Below, piece by piece: positions 1-8,056 of a DNA stretch of 36,835 bases. Both the position numbers and the translations under genes were made by a program. The DNA comes from Candidatus Blautia stercoripullorum. Its GTDB lineage: Bacteria > Bacillota > Clostridia > Lachnospirales > Lachnospiraceae. The first letter of the stretch is position 1. Each line of letters opens with the position of its first letter. Under the pieces are notes generated by a model. The model had not been told where the DNA came from. It ran no database searches and saw only the letters and a program-made list of their open reading frames with translations. The DNA lies in contig DWUX01000123.1 of the NCBI GenBank assembly GCA_019120545.1, positions 1-36,835 on the forward strand. The letters are read 5' to 3'.

Positions 1-1
1 T

Positions 2-88
2 GTGGTATCCCACAATTCCTATGACCGTTCCCTGCTGTATCATCCGGAATTTACCACGGAATTCAGAAAAGGCACCGGTTCCAAGTAA
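2..88 (+). CDS. cbiF: Cobalt-precorrin-4 C(11)-methyltransferase, C-terminal fragment (cut by window edge)
   Basis: An open frame enters from the left edge and stops at 86-88. The 28 visible residues end in LYHPEFTTEFRKGTGSK, which resembles the tail of CbiF/CobM enzymes (a tyrosine-rich stretch, then a short basic end). CbiF methylates C-11 of cobalt-precorrin-4, and CbiG, the next gene, acts on its product, so the order fits. The fragment lies 29 nt before cbiG on the same strand, so the cobalamin operon begins outside the window. The family call rests on a short tail plus context; the body of the enzyme is not visible. Confidence 0.75.
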   Translation: MVSHNSYDRSLLYHPEFTTEFRKGTGSK

Positions 89-117
89 TATTGGACAAAA
101 GATAAGAGGTGAAGAAT

Positions 118-1233
118 ATGAAGATAGCGATCATAAGTTTCAGCCGGGCGGGGTATCGTCTCAGCGAGATGATCTACTGGGTGCTGAAAGAACGGGATTA
201 TGAAGTCAGATCCTATACAAAAAGTAAATATACGAAGAAGGTTTTGGATGAATCCCAGCTGGATGAAGATTCCAGAGATTTCCGGAATGTAAAGGATTTT
301 GCAAAGCCTGTGGACGAGTCTATCAAAGAATGGACAAAAGCCAGATTTGCAGACTGCGACGCCATTATTTTTATCGGCGCCTGCGGCATTGCTGTCCGGA
401 GCATTGCCCCATTTGTAAAAAGTAAGAAAGTGGATCCTGCGGTCGTGGTAGTAGATGAACAGGGGAAATTTGCCATTTCCCTTCTTTCCGGCCATATCGG
501 AGGCGCTAATGAACTGGCCCAGGAGGTGGCGGAGATCGTCCATGGACAGCCGGTAGTGACTACGGCAACAGATCTGAACAATAAATTTGCTGTGGATGTT
601 TTTGCCAAGAAGAACGGTTGTTTTATCTCGGATATGAATCTGGCAAAAGAAGTTTCCGCAGCTCTTCTGGCAGGGAAAGAAGTTGGTTTTGCCAGTGATT
701 TTCCATGGCTTGGAGAGATTCCTGAAGAGCTGAAGCTTCTGGAAGAGGGAAAGGAAAGACCGGAACTGGGAATCTATGTGACAAACGGCTATATGGAGCA
801 CCCCTTTGTTCATACCCTTTATCTGATCCCCAGAGTGATCACCACGGGAGTAGGATGTAAAAAAGAGACGCCGAAGGAAATCGTGGAGAAGGTGATCCGC
901 AGGGCCTGCGACGAGCAGCTGATCCCCTCTGTGGCTATGGAACAAGTAGCCAGCATTGATCTGAAAAAAGACGAAGAAGGGATCCTGGAATACTGTGAGG
1001 AAAGAAATCTTCCTTTTGTGACCTACAGCAAAGAAGAACTGGAAGAAGTAGAGGGAACCTATGCCTCTTCTTCCTTTGTTAAAGATGTTACCGGAGTGGA
1101 TAATGTGTGCGAAAGAGCCGCTCTTCTGGGAAGCAGCAGGGAAGGAAAAGGACGGCTGATCTTGAGAAAATTTGCCCAGGACGGGGTGACCGTAGCCCTG
1201 GCAATGAAGAAATGGAGTGTGAATTTTGAATAA
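118..1233 (+). CDS. cbiG: Cobalt-precorrin-5A hydrolase CbiG
   Basis: CbiG opens the delta-lactone of cobalt-precorrin-5A and releases acetaldehyde during anaerobic ring contraction in the cytoplasm. The 371-residue protein starts MKIAIISFSRAG. It shows the CbiG N-terminal domain with IFIGACGIAVR and the conserved LLSGHIGGANELA motif around residues 120-135, and a C-terminal CbiG domain from about residue 240 (TTGVGCKKETP) carrying the expected SSSFV segment near the end. The length is normal for the family. I take the ATG at 118 because AGAGGTG at 105-111 sits 6 nt before it; a GTG at 109 would overlap that site. The end overlaps cobJ by 8 nt, so the two are probably translationally coupled. 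Confidence 0.95.
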   Translation: MKIAIISFSRAGYRLSEMIYWVLKERDYEVRSYTKSKYTKKVLDESQLDEDSRDFRNVKDFAKPVDESIKEWTKARFADCDAIIFIGACGIAVRSIAPFVKSKKVDPAVVVVDEQGKFAISLLSGHIGGANELAQEVAEIVHGQPVVTTATDLNNKFAVDVFAKKNGCFISDMNLAKEVSAALLAGKEVGFASDFPWLGEIPEELKLLEEGKERPELGIYVTNGYMEHPFVHTLYLIPRVITTGVGCKKETPKEIVEKVIRRACDEQLIPSVAMEQVASIDLKKDEEGILEYCEERNLPFVTYSKEELEEVEGTYASSSFVKDVTGVDNVCERAALLGSSREGKGRLILRKFAQDGVTVALAMKKWSVNFE

Positions 1234-1957
1234 ATTATATGTTGTTGGAATCGGTCCGGGAGCTTACGAAAAGATGACCATCGAGGCTGCCCAGGCTTTA
1301 AAAAACAGTGATGTGATCATTGGATATACCGTGTATGTAGACCTGGTAAAAGAGCATTTTCCGGGAAAAGAGTTTATGACTACTCCAATGAAAAAAGAGG
1401 TAGAACGGTGCCAGATGGCTTTTGAGGAAGCCATAAAAGGAAAGACTGTTTCCATGATCTGCAGCGGAGACGCAGGAGTTTACGGCATGGCAGGGCTGAT
1501 GTATGAAGTGGGAGTAAAATATCCCCAGGTAGAGCTGGAGATCATCCCGGGAGTAACCGCTGCCACAGGGGGCGCCGCAGTGCTGGGAGCGCCTTTGATC
1601 CATGATTTCTGCCTGATCAGTCTCAGCGATCTGCTGACTCCCTGGGAGAAGATCGAGACCAGGCTTCTGGAGGCTTCTAAAGCAGATTTTGTTATCTGTC
1701 TGTACAATCCTTCCAGTAAAAAACGTCACGATTATCTGGAAAAGGCCTGCAATCTGATGATGGAATATAAGGCTCCGGATACGGTCTGCGGCATTGTGGG
1801 AAATATCGGAAGAGAGGGCGAATCCATGAAAGTCCTGACTCTGGAAGAATTAAAGACCACAAAGGTAGATATGTTTACTACGGTTTTTGTTGGAAATTCC
1901 CAGACGAAAAATGTGGGAGGAAAAATGGTAACTCCCAGAGGATATAAAAATGTGTAA
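1226..1957 (+). CDS. cobJ: Precorrin-3B / cobalt-factor III C(17)-methyltransferase
   Basis: This SAM-dependent methyltransferase (CbiH in the anaerobic pathway) methylates C-17 and drives contraction of the porphyrinoid ring. The 243 residues begin LYVVGIGPGAYEKMT, the tetrapyrrole-methylase glycine loop. ICSGDAGVYGMAGL follows near residue 80, and EIIPGVTAATGGAAVLGAPL near residue 115, all diagnostic of CobJ/CbiH. It has the length of a stand-alone CobJ, with no CbiG or CbiX fusion. The start codon is TTG at 1226, with GGAG at 1214-1217; there is no in-frame ATG before the glycine loop. The coding sequence overlaps cbiG on one side and the cobK fusion on the other by 8 nt each. Confidence 0.95.
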   Translation: MNKLYVVGIGPGAYEKMTIEAAQALKNSDVIIGYTVYVDLVKEHFPGKEFMTTPMKKEVERCQMAFEEAIKGKTVSMICSGDAGVYGMAGLMYEVGVKYPQVELEIIPGVTAATGGAAVLGAPLIHDFCLISLSDLLTPWEKIETRLLEASKADFVICLYNPSSKKRHDYLEKACNLMMEYKAPDTVCGIVGNIGREGESMKVLTLEELKTTKVDMFTTVFVGNSQTKNVGGKMVTPRGYKNV

Positions 1958-3932
1958 AGTGATTGTTTTTGCCGGTACCACAGAGGGAAGAGAAATCGCA
2001 GAATTTCTGGACCGCCGTCAGATACCGGGACATATCTGTGTGGCTACTGAGTATGGGGAGCACCTTCTGCCGGAAAGTCCGGTTCTGGAAATCTCCCATC
2101 AGCGTCTGGATCCGGAGGAGATGAAATCTTTATTTCAGGAAAAAGATCCGGATATGGTGATAGACGCTACCCATCCTTATGCCGCCCAGGTTACAGAGAA
2201 TATAAAAAAGGCCTGCGAAGAAACCGGAAGGGAGTATATCCGTATCCTCCGGGAAAACCAGGAGATGAAAGAGGGAGGAGACTGGATCTTTGCAGACAGC
2301 GTAGAAGAGGCTGTGGAACTTCTTTCCCATACAGAAGGAAACATTCTGGCTACCACCGGAAGCAAGGAAGCGGCCAAATATACGAAACTGGAAAACTTTC
2401 AGAACAGAGTTTTTCTCCGGGTCCTATCTTTGCCTAAGGTAGCCATTGAGTGCAGCCAGCTGGGATTTCAGGGAAAAAATCTGATCTGTATGCAGGGCCC
2501 TTTTTCTAAAGAATTGAATGCAGCCATGATCCGGCAGCTGGACTGTAAATATCTGGTTACCAAAATGTCAGGCGACGCAGGAGGATTTCAGGATAAGATT
2601 GACGCAGCCAGAGAATGCGGCTGTGTTCCTGTAGTCATCGGAAGGCCTCTGAAAGAGGAAGGGATTTCTGTAACTCAGTGCCGCCGGCTTTTGTGCGGCA
2701 GGTACGGGCTGAAATCTCAGGGGGAAGTTTCCCTGGTAGGGATCGGTATGGGCAGCAGGGAGGGTCTTACCCTGGAAGCCCGGAAGATCATCAGCAGCGC
2801 CCAGCTTCTGATCGGAGCCAGGAGAATGATAGAGGCCTGTAAAGAACCGGGCCAGGATTTCTTTATAGAATATAACAGTCAGAAGATCGCAGAGTATATA
2901 GAGGAACATCCGGAATATGACAAGATTGCCATTCTTCTTTCCGGTGATCCGGGATTTTACAGCGGCGCTAAGAAACTCCTGCAGGCTCTGGATGGAAAGA
3001 AGGTACAGGTTGTTTCCGGTATCTCTTCCCTGGTATACTTTATGAGCCGTATCGGAAAGCCCTGGGATGATGTGCTGATCACCAGCGCCCATGGACGGGA
3101 GAGGGATCTGGTTTCTCTGATCCGCCATAACCGGAAGGTATTTTCTATTCTGGGGACCAGAGAGGGGATAAGAGATCTGGCCCGGAAGCTGCTGGAATAC
3201 GACATGACAAATGTGATCTTGTATACCGGAGAATGTCTCTCTTACCCGGAAGAAAAGATCCGGAAGGGAAAACCGGAGGATTTTCTGGACTATGAAGGAG
3301 ATCCTCTGAGCGTAGTCTATGCGGAAAATCAGGAATACCAGGAGCTTTTGGCGGTACACGGAGTTCCGGACAGGGATTTTATCCGGGACAAGGTGCCTAT
3401 GACAAAAGAAGAGATCCGTACAGTTTCTCTTTCCAAGCTGAGGCTCAGAAGAGATTCTGTCTGTTACGATATAGGAGCGGGGACCGGATCAGTATCTGTG
3501 GAAATGGCCCTGCGGGTACCTTATGGAAAAGTTTTTGCTATTGAAAAAAAAGAGCTGGCTTTTGAGCTTTTAAAGAAAAATAAGAAGAAATTTGCTACAG
3601 ATAATCTTACCATGATCCAGGGTACGGCGCCGGAAGCTTTGGAAGAACTGCCGGCTCCTGACCAGGCATTTATCGGGGGCTCTTCAGGAAATATGAAGCA
3701 GATCCTGGAGCTGCTGCTTCAGAAAAATCCCCGGGTCAGGATCGTGATCAACTGCATTGCTCTGGAAACGGTAGCAGAGACCCTTAGCTGTATAAAAGAG
3801 CTGGCTGTTACAGATACAGAGATTGTCCAGCTCAGTGTGAGCAAGGCAAAAGAAATCGGTTCCTATCACATGATGATGGGAGAAAACCCTATTTATATTA
3901 TCTCCTGTACGGGAGATGGAAAGGGGAGCTGA
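1950..3932 (+). CDS. cbiJET: Triple fusion: cobalt-precorrin-6A reductase (CbiJ/CobK) + C(5)-methyltransferase (CbiE) + C(15)-methyltransferase/decarboxylase (CbiT)
   Basis: One 660-residue protein carries three consecutive steps of corrin synthesis. Residues 1-255 are a CobK/CbiJ reductase (FAGTTEGREIAEFL near the start, DATHPYAAQVT near 72, TGSKEAAKY near 136). Residues about 260-460 are CbiE (SLVGIGMGSREGLTLEARKI, then LLSGDPGFYSGAKKL). Residues about 478-655 are CbiT, with the SAM-binding motif YDIGAGTGSVSVEMA and later AFIGGSSGNMKQIL. CbiE-CbiT fusions (CobL) are common; an extra reductase at the front is less usual. No stop or frame change interrupts the domains. The ATG at 1950 overlaps the cobJ stop by 8 nt and is preceded by GAGG. 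The fusion may channel the unstable precorrin-6/7/8 intermediates (inference). Confidence 0.93.
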   Translation: MCKVIVFAGTTEGREIAEFLDRRQIPGHICVATEYGEHLLPESPVLEISHQRLDPEEMKSLFQEKDPDMVIDATHPYAAQVTENIKKACEETGREYIRILRENQEMKEGGDWIFADSVEEAVELLSHTEGNILATTGSKEAAKYTKLENFQNRVFLRVLSLPKVAIECSQLGFQGKNLICMQGPFSKELNAAMIRQLDCKYLVTKMSGDAGGFQDKIDAARECGCVPVVIGRPLKEEGISVTQCRRLLCGRYGLKSQGEVSLVGIGMGSREGLTLEARKIISSAQLLIGARRMIEACKEPGQDFFIEYNSQKIAEYIEEHPEYDKIAILLSGDPGFYSGAKKLLQALDGKKVQVVSGISSLVYFMSRIGKPWDDVLITSAHGRERDLVSLIRHNRKVFSILGTREGIRDLARKLLEYDMTNVILYTGECLSYPEEKIRKGKPEDFLDYEGDPLSVVYAENQEYQELLAVHGVPDRDFIRDKVPMTKEEIRTVSLSKLRLRRDSVCYDIGAGTGSVSVEMALRVPYGKVFAIEKKELAFELLKKNKKKFATDNLTMIQGTAPEALEELPAPDQAFIGGSSGNMKQILELLLQKNPRVRIVINCIALETVAETLSCIKELAVTDTEIVQLSVSKAKEIGSYHMMMGENPIYIISCTGDGKGS

Positions 3933-3934
3933 CC

Positions 3935-5320
3935 ATGGAGACACCACGTTTTCTCCTGACTGCCGGGGCCAGCGGCAGCGGGAAGACTTTGATCACCTGC
4001 GGGATCCTGCAGGCCCTGAAAAACAGAGGGTTAAATCCTGCTTCTTTTAAGTGCGGACCGGACTATATCGATCCTATGTTCCATACCAGGGTCATCGGGA
4101 CAAAATCCAGAAATCTGGATACCTTTTTTACAGAAGAGAATACTCTGAAATATCTCCTGGAGAGAAACAGCCGGGGCTGTGATATCGCCGTAATGGAAGG
4201 GGTTATGGGATACTATGACGGGGTGGGAGGCACCACCTTCCGGGCCAGCGCCTATGATCTGGCCAGGACTACCAGAACACCGGCGGTGCTTATTGTAAAC
4301 AGCAAGGGCATGAGCCTTTCCCTTCTGGCCTATATCAAAGGCTTCTGCCAGTACAGGGAAGACAGCGGGATAAAGGGTGTGATCCTGAATCAGATGTCCC
4401 CAATGCTCTATCCCAGGATGAAAAAAAAGATCGAAGAAGAGCTGGAAGTAAAGGTATACGGCTATGTTCCCAGAGTAGAGGAATGTACCATTGAAAGCAG
4501 ACATTTGGGTCTGGTGCTGCCCGGGGAAGTGGCGGATCTGAGAGAAAAGCTGAACCGGCTGGCGAAAGTCCTGGAGGATACTCTGGACCTGGACGGCCTT
4601 CTCAAACTGTCTGAAACCGCCCCGGCTCTGGAGACAGAAAAACCGGTTTTGCCGGCTGGAGACAGGAAGACTCCGGTTAGGATCGGTCTGGCAAGGGATG
4701 AGGCATTCTGCTTTATTTATGAAGATAATCTGGAACTTTTAAAGGAGCTTGGGGCGGAACTTATAGAGTTTTCCCCGATCCATGATACCCGGCTTCCAGA
4801 AGGTCTGGACGGTCTCCTTCTTTACGGAGGTTATCCGGAGCTGTATGGAAAAGAGCTGGAAGAAAACCGGGATGTGCGCAGGCAGATAAAAGAGGCCTTG
4901 GATAAGGGGCTTCCGGTGATGGCAGAGTGCGGGGGATTTATGTATCTCCACCAGTATTTCCAGGACATGGAAGGAAATGACAGAGAAGGTATAGGGGCTA
5001 TTGAAGGAAGGGCTTATAAAACTCCCAGGCTTTCCAGATTCGGGTATCTGACTCTGGAGAAAAAAGAGGGAGATGTTTTCGGAAAGAAGATCGGGTCCTG
5101 TCCTGCCCATGAATTTCATTATTTTGATTCTACAAACTGCGGAGGAGACTTTCACGGACAAAAGCCGGAAAGCAGCCGGGGATGGGACTGTATCCACTGT
5201 ACAGATTCCATGCTCGCCGGATTTCCTCATTTTTATTACTGGGGAAATCCCAGACTTGCCGCAGCTTATGTGGATAGATGCAGAGACTATGCAGAAGAGA
5301 GAAGGAGGAAGCAGTTATGA
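3935..5320 (+). CDS. cbiA: Cobyrinate a,c-diamide synthase (CbiA/CobB type)
   Basis: This is the glutamine- and ATP-dependent amidotransferase that amidates the a and c side chains of cobyrinate. The 461-residue protein has an N-terminal synthetase domain with the P-loop GASGSGKT (residues 11-18), KCGPDYIDPMFH near 39-50 and the MEGVMGYYDG motif near 88. A class I glutaminase-like domain follows, with AECGGFMYL and its nucleophile Cys332, and a late PAHEFHY histidine segment. These are the family hallmarks and the length is normal. The start follows the cobK fusion stop by 2 nt (TGAccATG), with GGGGAG just before. The end overlaps cobT by 4 nt. Confidence 0.95.
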   Translation: METPRFLLTAGASGSGKTLITCGILQALKNRGLNPASFKCGPDYIDPMFHTRVIGTKSRNLDTFFTEENTLKYLLERNSRGCDIAVMEGVMGYYDGVGGTTFRASAYDLARTTRTPAVLIVNSKGMSLSLLAYIKGFCQYREDSGIKGVILNQMSPMLYPRMKKKIEEELEVKVYGYVPRVEECTIESRHLGLVLPGEVADLREKLNRLAKVLEDTLDLDGLLKLSETAPALETEKPVLPAGDRKTPVRIGLARDEAFCFIYEDNLELLKELGAELIEFSPIHDTRLPEGLDGLLLYGGYPELYGKELEENRDVRRQIKEALDKGLPVMAECGGFMYLHQYFQDMEGNDREGIGAIEGRAYKTPRLSRFGYLTLEKKEGDVFGKKIGSCPAHEFHYFDSTNCGGDFHGQKPESSRGWDCIHCTDSMLAGFPHFYYWGNPRLAAAYVDRCRDYAEERRRKQL

Positions 5321-6366
5321 ATTTACAGGAAGCAGTCGAGAGTATCCGGCCTTTAGATGAAAAGGCCATGGAACAGTCTAGAGAGCACTGGGACAGTATC
5401 GCCCATCCTCTTCACAGCCTTGGAAAGCTGGAGGATATGGTGGTACAGATCGCGGGGATCACAGGAGATCCCAGAGTTCATGTGGATAAAAGAGTCCTGG
5501 TACCTATGTGCGCGGACAACGGTGTGGTAGAGGAAGGAGTGACCCAGACCGGACAGGAGATCACTGCCCTTGTAGCTGAAAGCTTCCTTCAGACAAAAGC
5601 CGCTTCCAGTATTATGTGCCGGACCGTAAAATGTGATATTTTCCCTGTAGATGTGGGAGTAGCTACGGATGTGAGCATTCTCAACCGGAAAATCGCCTAT
5701 GGAACAAAAAATATGGCGAAAGAGCCGGCCATGACCAGAGAACAGGCCATTCAGTCTATTGAAACAGGGATTGAGATAGCCTGCATGATGAAAGAAAAGG
5801 GATATCAGATCATGGCAACAGGTGAGATGGGCATCGGAAATACCACTACCAGCAGCGCCATTGCTTCTGTGCTCCTGGACCTTCCTGTTGAAAAGATGAC
5901 AGGAAGAGGAGCAGGACTTTCCACAGAAGGTCTTAACCGGAAGATCCAGGTGATCAAACACGCCATTGAAATACATAAACCAGACAAGGCAGATCCAATA
6001 GATGTCCTGGCAAAAGTAGGCGGCTTTGATATCGGCGGGATCGCAGGTCTGTTCCTGGGGGGAGCAGCCTGTCATATGCCGGTAGTCATTGACGGTGTGA
6101 TCTCCGCTACAGGAGCGGTCCTGGCGGCTGCTATCTGCCCTCAGGCAAAAGACTACATGCTGGCATCTCACGTATCCAAAGAACCGGCAGGAGAACTGAT
6201 CCTGAAAGCTCTTGGCAAAGAAGCGCCCCTTCACTGCGACATGTGCCTGGGCGAAGGAACCGGAGCCTTAAACCTCTTCCCTCTCTTGGATACCGGCCTG
6301 GCCGTCTACCACGGCATGAGCGACTTCCACAACTTCGGCATGGAAGCATATGAACACCTAGAGTGA
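5317..6366 (+). CDS. cobT: Nicotinate-nucleotide--dimethylbenzimidazole phosphoribosyltransferase
   Basis: CobT activates the lower-ligand base by transferring ribose phosphate from nicotinate mononucleotide, giving an alpha-riboside phosphate. The 349-residue protein shows VPMCADNGVVEEGVTQTG near residue 60, MATGEMGIGNTTTSSA near 165, GRGAGLSTEGLNRKI near 200, and the C-terminal LGEGTGALNLFPLLD carrying the catalytic glutamate. The ATG at 5317 overlaps the cbiA stop (ATGA) and has AAGGAGG about 8 nt upstream. An in-frame ATG at 5278 has no such site and adds a basic stretch not expected in the family. Lower-ligand identity cannot be read from CobT alone. Confidence 0.96.
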   Translation: MNLQEAVESIRPLDEKAMEQSREHWDSIAHPLHSLGKLEDMVVQIAGITGDPRVHVDKRVLVPMCADNGVVEEGVTQTGQEITALVAESFLQTKAASSIMCRTVKCDIFPVDVGVATDVSILNRKIAYGTKNMAKEPAMTREQAIQSIETGIEIACMMKEKGYQIMATGEMGIGNTTTSSAIASVLLDLPVEKMTGRGAGLSTEGLNRKIQVIKHAIEIHKPDKADPIDVLAKVGGFDIGGIAGLFLGGAACHMPVVIDGVISATGAVLAAAICPQAKDYMLASHVSKEPAGELILKALGKEAPLHCDMCLGEGTGALNLFPLLDTGLAVYHGMSDFHNFGMEAYEHLE

Positions 6367-6375
6367 GGTTAGCAT

Positions 6376-6915
6376 ATGATTACGTTGATAACCGGCGGCA
6401 GCGGCAGCGGAAAGTCTGCCTATGCGGAAAGTGTCATTACCGGTTTCGGAGATTTTGAGAGGATCTATATCGCCACCATGTATCCTTTTGATGAGGAAAG
6501 TCATGCCAGGATCCGGCGGCACCGGAAAATGCGGGCGAAAAAGAATTTTCAGACCCTGGAGTGTTATACAGGATTGAAGAAGCTTAAGGTCCCGGCCGGA
6601 TCCTGCGTGCTGCTGGAATGCATGTCTAATCTGGTGGCCAATGAAATGTATCAGGAACAGGGGGCAAAGGAAAGGACCGTGGAAGCAGTCATGGAAGGGA
6701 TCCGTTCTTTGTCGGAACAGGCAAGAGAGCTGGTGGTGGTGACTAATGAGATCTTTTCTGATGGAATAGAGTATTCACCAGAGACCGTACAATATCAGGC
6801 TTTTCTGGGACAGATCAATCAGGAGATTGCAAAAATGGCCGGGAATGTAACAGAAGTGGTTTACGGGATCCCCCTGTGTCACAAAAACGAGAGAAAAGAA
6901 GGACAGAAATTATGA
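6376..6915 (+). CDS. cobU: Adenosylcobinamide kinase / adenosylcobinamide-phosphate guanylyltransferase
   Basis: CobU phosphorylates adenosylcobinamide and then transfers GMP to give adenosylcobinamide-GDP, the acceptor for CobS. The 179 residues match a normal CobU: P-loop GGSGSGKS at residues 7-14, RIRRHRKMR with the guanylylated-type His49, LLECMSNLVANEMY near 80, and VTNEIFSDGI followed by a late QAFLGQINQEIAKMAGNVTEVVYGIP. The start at 6376 is 9 nt after cobT, behind GAGTGAGG. It ends in a 4-nt ATGA overlap with cobS. A second, shorter CobU-like gene follows two genes later, so this copy is presumably the bifunctional enzyme. Confidence 0.95.
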   Translation: MITLITGGSGSGKSAYAESVITGFGDFERIYIATMYPFDEESHARIRRHRKMRAKKNFQTLECYTGLKKLKVPAGSCVLLECMSNLVANEMYQEQGAKERTVEAVMEGIRSLSEQARELVVVTNEIFSDGIEYSPETVQYQAFLGQINQEIAKMAGNVTEVVYGIPLCHKNERKEGQKL

Positions 6916-7685
6916 AACCATGGTGGAACAGTTTTAAGATCGCCTTTTCCATGTATTCTAAGGTGCCAATGCCAAAAAGTGACTGGACAAAGGAAAATAT
7001 GCGGTATATCATGTGCCTTTTTCCCCTGATCGGAGTGATCATCGGAGCCGTTACCTGGGCATGGGGATACTGGGGCCTTCAGATCACCCGGAGTCATCTC
7101 TTTTACTCTGTGGTGCTGGTGCTGATCCCGGTGGTGATCACCGGAGGTATTCATCTGGACGGGCTTCTGGATACTTCAGATGCCCTTCATTCTTATCAGC
7201 CCAGGGAGCGGAAGCTGGAGATCCTGAAGGATTCTCATGCAGGGGCCTTTGCCATTATCACTGCAGTAGTATATTTTTTATTTTATCTTGGGGTTTACAG
7301 CGAGATGACACTGAAAGCACTGCCGGTGGTCTGTATAGGCTTTGTGCTTTCCAGAGCTATGGGAGGCTTTTCTATTGCCGCTTTTCCCATGGCTAAAAAT
7401 ACAGGGCTTGCCGCCACCTTTTCTGACGGAGCCCAGAAGACCTGTGTGAAGATATTTTCTCTGGTCTATGTGGTGATCTGCGGGGTGCTTATGCTGGTTT
7501 ATGAGCCGGTGATCGGCGGCTGCGTTCTGGCGGCTGCGGCTCTGGAATACCTGTATTATTATAAAATGTCGCAGAAAGAATTCGGCGGGATCACCGGAGA
7601 TCTGGCAGGGTTTCATATGCAGCTTTGCGAGCTGGTGATCGCTTTCGGAGCAGTGATAGGAGAGAAATTATGCGGTTGGTTATAG
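6912..7685 (+). CDS. cobS: Adenosylcobinamide-GDP ribazoletransferase (cobalamin synthase)
   Basis: CobS is the integral membrane enzyme that joins adenosylcobinamide-GDP to alpha-ribazole (phosphate). The 257-residue protein has 5-7 hydrophobic segments, the metal-binding GGIHLDGLLDTSDAL motif (about residues 77-91), and ILKDSHAGAFAII shortly after, as in characterised CobS. The start is the ATG at 6912, which overlaps the cobU stop as ATGA; an upstream in-frame ATG at 6876 lies inside cobU and would add a charged tail. The stop lies inside the next gene (16-nt overlap). With CbiB, it anchors the final assembly steps at the membrane. Confidence 0.95.
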   Translation: MKPWWNSFKIAFSMYSKVPMPKSDWTKENMRYIMCLFPLIGVIIGAVTWAWGYWGLQITRSHLFYSVVLVLIPVVITGGIHLDGLLDTSDALHSYQPRERKLEILKDSHAGAFAIITAVVYFLFYLGVYSEMTLKALPVVCIGFVLSRAMGGFSIAAFPMAKNTGLAATFSDGAQKTCVKIFSLVYVVICGVLMLVYEPVIGGCVLAAAALEYLYYYKMSQKEFGGITGDLAGFHMQLCELVIAFGAVIGEKLCGWL

Positions 7686-8056
7686 GCGGAGCTTTTCAGG
7701 GGAAAAAAGACTATGTGAAAAATACCTTCCATCTGGAAGATGGTGAAATGCAGGATGGAGCCAGTGCTTCTTATGAGGACATTTTTTCCTGTCCCTGCCT
7801 GTATCATTTTCATCAGTGGATCCGGAAAGGATTAGAAGAAAACTGGGATCTGGAAGACCTGGAAACCCGGCTCCTGGAAAGGAATCCCCAGATCATCCTG
7901 ATCTCCAATGAGCTGGGATACGGAGTGGTCCCTATCCAGGCCTTTGACCGGAAATACCGGGAGGCCACAGGAAGGATCTGCACCAGGATCGCGGCAAAGA
8001 GCAGCCAGGTGATACGGGTAGTCTGCGGGATCGGGACGGTGATAAAAAATGCTTAA
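7670..8056 (+). CDS. Short CobU-like protein with degenerate P-loop
   Basis: This 128-residue protein begins RLVIGGAFQGKKDY. The GGAFQGKK stretch (residues 6-13) sits where CobU has GGxxSGKS, with lysine in place of the Ser/Thr after the P-loop lysine. The C-terminal half matches CobU well: ILISNELGYGVVPIQAFDRKYREATG (about 76-101), then a VIRVVCGIGTVIK end like the VVYGIP end of CobU. The RHRxxR guanylylation segment and about 50 middle residues are missing. It lies between cobS and cobC, overlapping them by 16 and 8 nt, so it is made with the pathway. It may be a kinase-only enzyme, a salvage kinase or a non-catalytic partner of CobU; sequence does not decide. Confidence 0.8.
   Translation: MRLVIGGAFQGKKDYVKNTFHLEDGEMQDGASASYEDIFSCPCLYHFHQWIRKGLEENWDLEDLETRLLERNPQIILISNELGYGVVPIQAFDRKYREATGRICTRIAAKSSQVIRVVCGIGTVIKNA

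Noticed and set aside
1-117. Possible cobalamin riboswitch before cbiG
   Set aside because: The stretch is the cbiF tail plus a 29-nt spacer; no B12-box or leader is present. The operon leader must be further left.
40-945. Long minus-strand open frame of 301 codons over cbiG
   Set aside because: It lies opposite a clear CbiG gene, has low-complexity His/Phe/Leu-rich sequence typical of antisense frames and no family motif.
2568-3359. Minus-strand open frame of 263 codons opposite the cobK-cbiE-cbiT fusion
   Set aside because: Antisense shadow of a gene with recognised domains; no ribosome binding site or family resemblance.
5353-6234. Minus-strand open frame of 293 codons opposite cobT
   Set aside because: CobT motifs are unambiguous on the + strand; the antisense product is Cys/His-rich without pattern.
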